The position numbers were made by a program, and so were the translations under genes. Of a DNA stretch of 64,000 bases, positions 33,423 to 40,737 are shown piece by piece; position 1 is the first letter of the stretch; each line of letters begins with the position of its first letter. Under the pieces are notes generated by a model, which did no database searches, was not told the origin of the DNA, and saw nothing but the letters and a program-made list of their open reading frames with translations. The stretch comes from an uncultured bacterium (GTDB taxonomy: Bacteria; Muiribacteriota; Ozemobacteria; Ozemobacterales; Ozemobacteraceae): NCBI GenBank assembly GCA_937949615.1, contig CALEDQ010000005.1, positions 319,730 to 383,729 on the forward strand. Reading direction: 5' to 3'.

Positions 33423-35270
33423 GTGGCCGAAGGTTTAAAGGTTTTACATCAGCAGCTTCTCTACGAAGCCCAGAAGCAGATTCTTTCCAGCGGAAAGAAT
33501 ACCGATGTGATTCTTCAGATTCTCAGCCGTACTTCTGTTGACCTCTTTGGTAAAAAGGGCTTTGGCGTTCTTTTTTACGATGCTTCGGCCCAGATCTCGC
33601 GAATAAGATTCAACGACGGTTTCAGTTTGAAGTCGCTGAACTTTCATTGCGAAGAATTTACCCGCAGCAAGCTTGAAAGACGTCCTTTCCCGACCGGCCC
33701 GGTTGCCGATGAAAGCGGTGAGACGCACGTTCTGATTCCGCTTGGGCCGGATAACGACCCATTCGGGGTTCTTCTCCTCCAGGAAATGTCGAGCAGCGAG
33801 GCTGCCGCTCTGGCCGCCTTCCGCGAACTGGCGACCACCTCGATCAGCACTTTCCTCGAAGTTGAACTGGTCAGGCTGCGCATGGAAGAGATGGGCGCCC
33901 TGCTCGAAGTCGGCCGCGTGGTAAGCTCAACTCTTGATCTGCGTGAACTGCTGACCAAGATCATGAGCACCGCAACCAAGGTTATGCGCTGCGAAACCTC
34001 GACGGTTTATATCGTCGACGAGCAGACCAACGAACTGTATTTTCACATTGTTTCTGGCGACCCGAACGTTGGCGCCAAGCTCCAGGAAATCCGTCTGCCG
34101 CTGGGTACCGGCCTGGCCGGCTGGTGCGCCCAGAATAATAAACCGGTCATCGTTCCGGACACCGAAAAAGACCCGCGCTTTTTCAAGGGCGCCGATAAAA
34201 AATCAGGTTTTGTCACCAGATCGATGATCTGCGTGCCGATGCGGCTCAAAGACAGGGTTGTCGGTGTTCTGCAGGTTCTCAACCGCACCGGCGATATTCC
34301 TTTCAATGAACACGATCTCGAAACCCTCGAAAACGTCGCCAATCAGGCGGTTTCGGCTATCGAGAACGCCCGCCTCTACGAAAATATTCAGAAGGTTTAT
34401 CTTTCTACCATCGAAGTTCTTGCCACGGCGATCGATGCCAAAGACCCTTATACTCAGGGGCATTCACGCCGGGTTACCCAGTATTCGGTTGCTATTGCCG
34501 AAGAACTCAATCTGCCGCCAAAAGAAGTCGAAAGCATTCGCTATGCCGGGCTGCTGCACGATGTCGGCAAAATCGGCATCAAAGACAGCATCATTCGCAA
34601 ACCCGGTCGCCTGACCGATGAAGAATACGCCATCATTAAAAAGCACCCGGCAATTGGTGCAAAGATTCTGCGGCCGGTAGATTTTCTTGCCGACAAGATC
34701 CCCGGGGTACTGCATCACCACGAATATTATGATGGCCGCGGTTACCCTGAACATCTCACCGGCGAAAATATTCCGCTCGCCGGCCGCATCATCTGCGTTG
34801 CCGACGCCTTTGATGCCATGACCACCAATCGCCCATACCGCAAAGGACTGACCGTTAAAACCGCGGTTGGCGAACTGCAGAAATTCTCGGGCAAACAGTT
34901 TGACCCGGTCTGTGTCGAAGCATTCATGCGCGCTTTCGACCGCAAACTGTTCCAGTATTTTGCCAAGGTCGAAGATTCTGATGACATGGTTCTCATCGAC
35001 GACGAAAGCGAAAATCGTGACCCGGCCGAAGGTATTCATGGCGAGCTTGACAGCCAGCCGTATCCGCCCATGGCTGCCCACGAAATGAAAGAAGAAAAGA
35101 AGCCAGGTAATTCAGACCATAACCCGTCAGAAAAGCCGGCTCTCGAAAGCCAGCCTTACCCGCCGGTCATTCCACCGCATGCCGAAGTCAAGGCCGATGA
35201 CAAGATTCAGGCTGATAAGCCGTCATCGCAGCCTTACCCGCCGATTACCGGCAGCGATAAACCCGAATAA
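33423..35270 (+). CDS. Cyclic-di-GMP phosphodiesterase GAF-GAF-HD-GYP
   Basis: The GTG start has AAGGAG 11 bases upstream. A first diverged GAF-like domain (~residues 5-150) is followed by a second clear GAF (~165-310), then an HD-GYP domain (~325-505). The domain keeps HD (LLHDVGK, ~377), HHHE and the GYP loop (YDGRGYP, ~435), plus DAFDAMTTNRPYR. It should hydrolyse cyclic di-GMP in the cytoplasm, controlled by GAF ligands. The last ~90 residues are disordered and carry three copies of SQPYPP. With the two GGDEF cyclases in this window it could set local c-di-GMP levels. A strong hairpin terminator follows. Confidence 0.93.
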   Translation: MAEGLKVLHQQLLYEAQKQILSSGKNTDVILQILSRTSVDLFGKKGFGVLFYDASAQISRIRFNDGFSLKSLNFHCEEFTRSKLERRPFPTGPVADESGETHVLIPLGPDNDPFGVLLLQEMSSSEAAALAAFRELATTSISTFLEVELVRLRMEEMGALLEVGRVVSSTLDLRELLTKIMSTATKVMRCETSTVYIVDEQTNELYFHIVSGDPNVGAKLQEIRLPLGTGLAGWCAQNNKPVIVPDTEKDPRFFKGADKKSGFVTRSMICVPMRLKDRVVGVLQVLNRTGDIPFNEHDLETLENVANQAVSAIENARLYENIQKVYLSTIEVLATAIDAKDPYTQGHSRRVTQYSVAIAEELNLPPKEVESIRYAGLLHDVGKIGIKDSIIRKPGRLTDEEYAIIKKHPAIGAKILRPVDFLADKIPGVLHHHEYYDGRGYPEHLTGENIPLAGRIICVADAFDAMTTNRPYRKGLTVKTAVGELQKFSGKQFDPVCVEAFMRAFDRKLFQYFAKVEDSDDMVLIDDESENRDPAEGIHGELDSQPYPPMAAHEMKEEKKPGNSDHNPSEKPALESQPYPPVIPPHAEVKADDKIQADKPSSQPYPPITGSDKPE

Positions 35271-35283
35271 TCAAGCTTAAAAC

Positions 35284-35317
35284 AGAAGCCCCCGAAAAGT
35301 GAATTTCGGGGGCTTCT
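35284..35317. terminator. Bidirectional hairpin terminator between convergent genes
   Basis: A 14-base perfect inverted repeat (35284-35297 with 35304-35317, loop AGTGAA) sits between the HD-GYP gene (+) and the CapD-like gene (-). On the minus strand it is followed by GTTTT, the better-formed termination signal. Confidence 0.85.
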
Positions 35318-35345
35318 CTGTATCGACGAGGTAGAAAGAGGGGGA

Positions 35346-37277
35346 TCAGCCAACAACCCGCAGTTTTGGTTTTCCTTCGGTCTTTTTCTGGGTTTCGTGG
35401 CGGGGTTTCTCGTTGTGAATCATGTCGCGGTTGGGTGCGAATGAAGGCACGATTTCCTGGAAACCTCTGATGATATTGCGCGGTTTGCCGACTCTGGCGG
35501 CCACTTCAAGCTTTTCGACCAGAGCCATTAAAGCCTGTTCATCGACCTCTTCAGGTTTGGCAATGAATATTTTGCTGTTGCGGGTGGCGGTAATGCCTTC
35601 AGAAGCGGTGAGCAGCTCTTCATAAAGCTTTTCGCCCGGTCTTATGCCGGTAAACTTGATTTCGATATCGCGCCCGACCTCGAGGCCGGCGAGTCTGATG
35701 AGGTCTTCGGCCAGATCGACGATGCGCACCGGCTCACCCATGTCGAGAATGAATACTTCGCCGCCTTTGCCGTAAGCGCCGGCCTGAATGACGAGTTTGC
35801 TGGCTTCAGGGATCGTCATGAAGTAACGGATCATCTTCGGGTGGGTGATAGTGATCGGGCCACCTCTCTCGATCTGTTCCTTGAACATCGGAATAACGCT
35901 GCCGCGACTGCCGAGAACATTGCCGAACCTGACCGCGACGAATCTGGTCGGGCTGCGCCGGGCGTAACATTTCAGAATCATTTCGGCGACGCGTTTGCTG
36001 GCGCCCATGACCGAAGTCGGGTTGACGGCTTTGTCGGTCGAAATCATCACGAATCTTTCGACTCCGGCATTGTGCGAGGCGTCTACCAGATTTCGGGTGC
36101 CAAGAACATTGTTTTTAACAGCTTCTTCCGGGTTCAGTTCCATTAAGGGCACGTGCTTGTGGGCGGCCGCGTGAAATACGATCTCGGGGCGATGCGCCTG
36201 AAACAGATGCCCGATCTTTTCGCGATCCTGAATGTCGGTAATGATCGGAATAAGAACCGTATTGCCAAGTTTGGCGCTGCCAAGCAGTTCCTGGTGGGTT
36301 TTAAAAATGCTGTTTTCGCCATGACCGAGCAGCAGAAGTTTTTCTGGCTGAAACGGCAGAATCTGTCGGCAGATTTCGCTGCCGATACTGCCGCCGGCAC
36401 CGGTTACCAGAACCGTTTTATTGGTTACATAGGCGGCGATTTCGGCAAGATTGATCTCGGAAGGCGGCCGGCGCAGCAGATCTTCGATTGCGATATCGCG
36501 CAGCTGCAGACTGACGAGTTTGCCGCCGATGATATCCTGAAGACCCGGCAGAGTTTTGAATCTGACATTGGTGTTCTGGCAGAGCTTCACGATTCTTCTG
36601 AGCTCAGCACCTGAAGCAGAAGGGATCGCAATGATTATTTCATCTGCCGAAAATTTTCTGGCGATTTCGGCAAGGCTTTCTGTTGCGCCGAGAACTTTTA
36701 CACCATGAATGATCTGGTCTTTCTTTTTCGGATCATCATCGATCAGGCCCACCACATCGATGGGCAGATTGATGTTGCGTTTGATCTCACGCAGAATACT
36801 TTCGCCACCCTGCCCGGCACCAACGATCAAAACTCTTTTCGCCCGTTCGTTTGTGCGGTTGAAAAGCCAGCAGCGGAAAGGGCTCATTTCGACAATGTTC
36901 AGAAGCACTCTTGGTGCGATACGCGAAGAGCCGATCAGAATCAGGTTCAGCATCCAGTCGATGACAAACACGGCGCTGAGGCTCGGAAAAGCTTCCATGA
37001 AAAAAATCGAAATGAATTTCAGCATCGAATAGCCGGTTACAGCTGTGAAGACTGCGACCATATCAGGCAGAGAAGTGAACCTGAGCGTTCGATTATAAAG
37101 CCCCAGAGCCCAGAAGCATGCGAGGCCGACCGGAACCAGCATTGGTATGATAAAAAGCAGATAGTGAATATGCTGTGGTTCGAGCTTGTCAAATTTGAGC
37201 CAGATGGCTGCAATCAGTGAAAATGAAATGCAGATTGTATCTGCAAGAATAAAAATCAGCTTTCTAATTGGAGTCAT
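35346..37277 (-). CDS. Membrane-bound UDP-sugar 4,6-dehydratase (CapD/WbpM/PglF family)
   Basis: Four TM helices fill residues ~1-125. A Rossmann CoA/nucleotide-binding segment (VLIVGAGQGGESIL, ~147) follows, then an extended SDR domain (~285-580) with TGAGGSIGSEI for NAD(P). The conserved MISTDKAVNPTSVMGASKR is where these enzymes place their atypical catalytic residues. The length (643) matches WbpM/PglF. These enzymes convert UDP-GlcNAc to the 4-keto-6-deoxy sugar for surface polysaccharide or glycoprotein glycans. A Lys-rich tail (~610-643) is added. No other sugar genes flank it, so the product pathway is unknown. The ATG has no clear ribosome site. Confidence 0.92.
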   Translation of the reverse strand: MTPIRKLIFILADTICISFSLIAAIWLKFDKLEPQHIHYLLFIIPMLVPVGLACFWALGLYNRTLRFTSLPDMVAVFTAVTGYSMLKFISIFFMEAFPSLSAVFVIDWMLNLILIGSSRIAPRVLLNIVEMSPFRCWLFNRTNERAKRVLIVGAGQGGESILREIKRNINLPIDVVGLIDDDPKKKDQIIHGVKVLGATESLAEIARKFSADEIIIAIPSASGAELRRIVKLCQNTNVRFKTLPGLQDIIGGKLVSLQLRDIAIEDLLRRPPSEINLAEIAAYVTNKTVLVTGAGGSIGSEICRQILPFQPEKLLLLGHGENSIFKTHQELLGSAKLGNTVLIPIITDIQDREKIGHLFQAHRPEIVFHAAAHKHVPLMELNPEEAVKNNVLGTRNLVDASHNAGVERFVMISTDKAVNPTSVMGASKRVAEMILKCYARRSPTRFVAVRFGNVLGSRGSVIPMFKEQIERGGPITITHPKMIRYFMTIPEASKLVIQAGAYGKGGEVFILDMGEPVRIVDLAEDLIRLAGLEVGRDIEIKFTGIRPGEKLYEELLTASEGITATRNSKIFIAKPEEVDEQALMALVEKLEVAARVGKPRNIIRGFQEIVPSFAPNRDMIHNEKPRHETQKKTEGKPKLRVVG

Positions 37278-37434
37278 AGCCGATTAGTGTACCCCTTCCA
37301 GACCCGTTACCAGTCAGTTTAGGCAGATTTTACCACGTCGGGATGAGAATGTCGACTTTTTTGTACCGGACTTAATCATCGACCAGAGGAAAAAAAATAT
37401 TATCTGCCCGGGGAATTTTGCCGATTTCTGGTAT

Positions 37435-38049
37435 ATGGAGACAATTTCTGCACCGATGAGTGATGATCAGCAGACAGCAACTGCCAGAAGTCAATGTGGC
37501 GCCTGCGGCGCCGCCAACATTTCTGCCGCAAAATTCTGTGGCAGTTGTGGCGCTAAAATGTCACCTGCGGTAATTGGCAGGCGTAAAAGGTCAAGACGGC
37601 GCATGTATTTCAGGGCGGTTCTTGCTCTGGCCGGCGTTCTGGTTGCAGCTTCAGCGGTCATGAGCTACCAGCTTTTCAATAGAACCGACGGTGTCAAGGT
37701 TTCGCCAATGCCGTTTGCCGACATTCCTGTCGATCACCCGGTTTACCGGACATGCCGAAATCTTCTTGAAATACAGGCTGTCAGCTATAGAAAGATTCTT
37801 GAATTCGCTCCACATGAAACAATTTCGCCGGCTGAGTGGAACCACGCCCTGAGTTCTGCTGCCGCCCACATGAAAATGACTGCACCCGCAGAAGCAATGC
37901 TGCCCGAAAATTCAAGAGTAACCGTTGATCTGCTGAAAAGCCGGGTAGAAATTCTCGATGGTGACCCCGAATGGGTTAGTGACGCCTCACGTATCAAGGC
38001 ATACTTTTGTCTTGAGCAGATATTCTTTGGCGCGAAAGGCAGAAAATGA
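37435..38049 (+). CDS. Zinc ribbon-TM-SLH-like membrane protein (204 aa)
   Basis: A zinc ribbon (C21xxC24...C35xxC38) is followed by a strongly basic stretch (RRKRSRRR) and one TM helix (~59-78). A C-terminal exported domain (~95-150) resembles an SLH module (FADIPVDHPVYRTCRNLLEI...ISPAEW). The ribbon would be cytoplasmic and the SLH-like part outside. Its TGA overlaps the ATG of the next gene. First gene of a three-gene envelope cluster. The start at 37435 is uncertain, with an in-frame ATG at 37456 as alternative; neither has a well-placed ribosome site. Function unknown. Confidence 0.72.
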   Translation: METISAPMSDDQQTATARSQCGACGAANISAAKFCGSCGAKMSPAVIGRRKRSRRRMYFRAVLALAGVLVAASAVMSYQLFNRTDGVKVSPMPFADIPVDHPVYRTCRNLLEIQAVSYRKILEFAPHETISPAEWNHALSSAAAHMKMTAPAEAMLPENSRVTVDLLKSRVEILDGDPEWVSDASRIKAYFCLEQIFFGAKGRK

Positions 38050-38729
38050 AGCGGCTGATTTATCTTTTCTATTTCTGCGTTCTGCTTACGGCGGTTTCAT
38101 GGCGACTTGCCAGTGCCAGTTCTCAATTACCAGAACTTTTGACTGTTCGACTTGATGAAAACCGTTATGGAACCGATCTGATTTTTTCATTCAACCGAAT
38201 GGTCAGGCCGGCAACAAAGTTTTTGGGGCAGACAAACTGCCTTACTCTTGATTTTGCAAATGTCTCCATAGCTGCGCAATTGTCTGATAAGGCTTTTGCC
38301 GGCAGAGATCTCAAGCTTGGCTGGCTGGCAAACTCGTCTCTGAAAGAAAACCTTGTCAGGGCCAGACTGTATATTCAGCCGCACTGTCTGGCTGCTGTCA
38401 GATATACGGGGCAGGATGTCATTGTCAGGCTGACAGAAAGAACTCAGGCCGAGCCGGACGCTGGCAGTGACAGCCGTAATCTTCTGAATCCCCATGAAGA
38501 CAAAAATTCCCCGGCAGTCATCAGTCTGCAGGAAGCGCCATTTCAACCGGCAGTTGAAGAACTGGCAGTGCAGGCCGGCATTGAACTCAAGCTTTCAGGA
38601 AAACTGCCCGAATCATTCAGCCTGGAATTCGAGGCTTCAAGCCCTGTCGAAGCTCTACAGGCAATTGCCGATGTCTGCAACCTCAGATTTTATCGTGAAG
38701 GTAAAGTCTGGTTTATGGCCGGAGTCTGA
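38046..38729 (+). CDS. Exported AMIN-STN protein (secretin N-terminus-like, 227 aa)
   Basis: A signal peptide (residues 1-~26) leads to an AMIN-like beta domain (~28-130: LTVRLDENRYGTDLIFSF...LTLDFANVS). A short linker then leads to an STN/secretin-N-like domain (~160-227: VISLQEAPFQPAVEELAVQAGIELKLSG). These two domains form the periplasmic N-terminus of type IV pilus secretin PilQ, but no secretin pore domain follows. It may bind peptidoglycan (a known AMIN role) or cap a separate secretin. It overlaps the upstream gene by 4 bases and precedes the SLH gene by 4. Confidence 0.75.
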   Translation: MKRLIYLFYFCVLLTAVSWRLASASSQLPELLTVRLDENRYGTDLIFSFNRMVRPATKFLGQTNCLTLDFANVSIAAQLSDKAFAGRDLKLGWLANSSLKENLVRARLYIQPHCLAAVRYTGQDVIVRLTERTQAEPDAGSDSRNLLNPHEDKNSPAVISLQEAPFQPAVEELAVQAGIELKLSGKLPESFSLEFEASSPVEALQAIADVCNLRFYREGKVWFMAGV

Positions 38730-38733
38730 AATT

Positions 38734-39525
38734 ATGATTAAAACCTTTAAATCATTTCTCACACTGGTCTGTCTGCTCAGCTGCCTGGTAATTCTTTCGG
38801 CTTTTGGCTTTCAGAGGCATGATGATCTGCTTACCCGCCTTGATCTGGCTCTGATTTTTGAGAGAATTCTTGAAAAACGCGAAATAACCGCTCAGGGTCA
38901 ATCCGTTCCGTCTTTTTTCGATCTCAAGGATGATCGCCTGCTGGCTGTCTTTCGCACCCTTTCGCTGAAGCTTATCGAAGGCTACTCCGACGGAAGTTTC
39001 AGACCCGACGAAAAACTGCGAAATCTGGAAACCATATGCTATCTGCAGAAACTGGCCAGATGCCTGAGAAAAAACCAGCCTGAAGCTTATGAAACCAGGC
39101 AGCTGATGCGCCTGTTTGCCTACCAGAGCCAGCCTGAGAGTATTCTTTCAGACAACCTGCCGGCCGGCACCTTTCCGTCAGAACTGGGTGAACCTGATGG
39201 ATTCGTTTCACGAAAAGTTTTTCAGGAGCTGATGGCTGCGTTGCTGAGCGAGACCGGCAAGTTGAATTTTCAGCTTTCGGGAAAAGTCATTCATGCCGTT
39301 ACCGGCCACCCGGTGTCGGGAGCCTGTATCGCCGCCGGTAACAAGGCAGTGGTCGCCGATCAGACCGGCAACTTTTCTATCGATCTTGGTGGAATCAGCC
39401 GTTCTGATGTAACGCTTTTTGCGGCAGCAGAGGGTTTTAGACCCTGTGAAATGAAAAAGGACCTCAGATTGAGTCCGAATGTGGTATTCCGCCTGAAGCC
39501 CGAGAAAGCACGCGTCGCGTTTTGA
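38734..39525 (+). CDS. Exported SLH + carboxypeptidase-regulatory-like protein (263 aa)
   Basis: A signal anchor (residues ~4-25) is followed by an SLH domain (~45-110: FFDLKDDRLLAVFRTLSLK...GYSDGSFRPDEKL). A helical spacer and a C-terminal carboxypeptidase-regulatory-like fold (~185-255: GKVIHAVTGHPVSGACIAA...GNFSID) complete it. I use ATG 38734, with GGAG 9 bases upstream; an upstream in-frame ATG would overlap the previous gene by 235 bases without a signal sequence. SLH domains bind pyruvylated or other cell-wall polymers. With the two genes upstream it forms an envelope cluster of unknown role. Confidence 0.78.
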   Translation: MIKTFKSFLTLVCLLSCLVILSAFGFQRHDDLLTRLDLALIFERILEKREITAQGQSVPSFFDLKDDRLLAVFRTLSLKLIEGYSDGSFRPDEKLRNLETICYLQKLARCLRKNQPEAYETRQLMRLFAYQSQPESILSDNLPAGTFPSELGEPDGFVSRKVFQELMAALLSETGKLNFQLSGKVIHAVTGHPVSGACIAAGNKAVVADQTGNFSIDLGGISRSDVTLFAAAEGFRPCEMKKDLRLSPNVVFRLKPEKARVAF

Positions 39526-39532
39526 CCGGTTA

Positions 39533-40483
39533 TCAGCGGTTCTGGCTGTAGTCGGTCAGCGCCCAGCAGTCGTTTGGTTCTTTGCTTATCAGCCCCTGCT
39601 TTTCAAGTTCTGAGAGTAGAGCCCTGATTTTTTCGGGCGGTGAGCCGAGAACTTTTTCCAGCTGATCCTGGCTGCAGGGGTGGCGCAGCAGCAGTTTGAG
39701 CACGTCTGACGAGGCAGCCGGTCTGCTCCAGCTGCTTACTTTGGGTGGTACCAGGCTGTGTTCGAACGCGGTAGAAACCGGAACCTTCAGCTGCAGAAGA
39801 TCTCTGAAACGGTTAAGACGGCTCTGGTCGGCGGTTTTGATTTCGCTGGCAAGGGGCACCCGAACCGCAGTGTTCAGATAGACAGATTCGAGTTTTTCAA
39901 TGCTGTTGAGATATTCGCTCAATGCCCTGATTTCGGTTTCTGAATCATTGATTCCGGGGCAGACAAAGACTTCTATCTCGACTTTGCCCGAAAAAGCCGC
40001 CGTAAAAAGGCGCAGCCCGTCGAGAATCGCCGGCAGCAGCAGGTCGCTGGTTGGTCGGTGGATTTTTCTGAAGGTTTCAGTATTGACCGAAGTCAGAGTT
40101 GGCAGCAGTCGGTCGGCCAGCAGCAGTTCATTCCGGACCTCGGGCAGGTGCAGAAGCGATGAATTGGTGATAACGCAGGTTGGTGCACTTCCAAGCTTTT
40201 TGATCTCAGCGAGAATGTAACCAAGCCCCGAATGCAGGGTCGGCTCACCGGTGCCGGAAATGGTTATCCAGTCGGGCCTGGCGATTTCCTTGAGCGTTTC
40301 ACGCAATTCTGCAAGCACTTCGTCCGGGTTGCAGAATTCACGTCTTTCCGAGGTATGAAAAGTGGTTTTCGAAAGCTGGCAGTAAAGACAGTCGAAAGAG
40401 CAGGTTTTTGTCGGTGTCAGGTCGACCCCGAGCGAAATGCCAAGCCGGCGCGAAGGCACCGGCCCGAAGATGTAGGTTCTCAT
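39533..40483 (-). CDS. Radical SAM protein with C-terminal winged helix (316 aa)
   Basis: The 4Fe-4S motif C28xxxC32xxC35 lies in TKTCSFDCLYCQ. A SAM-binding GTGEPT (a GGEP-like motif) and a TIM-barrel core to about residue 220 follow. The last ~75 residues look like a winged helix (HPCSQDQLEKVLGSPPEKI). The N-terminus (YIFGPVPSRRLGISLGVDL) is typical of a widespread uncharacterised radical SAM subfamily. The substrate is unknown. It overlaps the small membrane protein gene upstream by 4 bases. Confidence 0.86.
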   Translation of the reverse strand: MRTYIFGPVPSRRLGISLGVDLTPTKTCSFDCLYCQLSKTTFHTSERREFCNPDEVLAELRETLKEIARPDWITISGTGEPTLHSGLGYILAEIKKLGSAPTCVITNSSLLHLPEVRNELLLADRLLPTLTSVNTETFRKIHRPTSDLLLPAILDGLRLFTAAFSGKVEIEVFVCPGINDSETEIRALSEYLNSIEKLESVYLNTAVRVPLASEIKTADQSRLNRFRDLLQLKVPVSTAFEHSLVPPKVSSWSRPAASSDVLKLLLRHPCSQDQLEKVLGSPPEKIRALLSELEKQGLISKEPNDCWALTDYSQNR

Positions 40484-40737
40484 TTTCTATCAGGGCATTT
40501 TCCGGTGTGCAGAAAATAGTAAACCCCGATCATGGCGAAGATTGCCACAAACGGAACGATGACGACATAAAGTGATGAAAACGGTCGTGAAGGATTCATT
40601 TTTTCACGGGCTTTCATCAGGTTTTTCAGGGTTTTTTCGAGTTCCTTGCGGACTTCGGCGTCAGTAACGTTTTTGATCGAGGTGCGCAGTTCGGTGATTG
40701 CCTCGTCAAGGCTGGCGAGTGAAGTTTCCCTGGTCAT
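40480..40737 (-). CDS. Small coiled-coil membrane protein (85 aa)
   Basis: An amphipathic helical region (residues 1-48, heptad-like LDEAITELRTSIKN) precedes a single TM helix (~56-76, VVIVPFVAIFAMIGVYYFL) and a short tail (HTGKCPDRK). It overlaps genes on both sides by 4 bases, so it is translated within the TPR lipoprotein-radical SAM operon. Family not recognised. Confidence 0.72.
   Translation of the reverse strand: MTRETSLASLDEAITELRTSIKNVTDAEVRKELEKTLKNLMKAREKMNPSRPFSSLYVVIVPFVAIFAMIGVYYFLHTGKCPDRK

Noticed and set aside
38494..38733. N-terminal extension of the SLH-carboxypeptidase-regulatory protein
   Set aside because: It overlaps the AMIN-STN gene by 235 bases and would bury the signal anchor at 38734.
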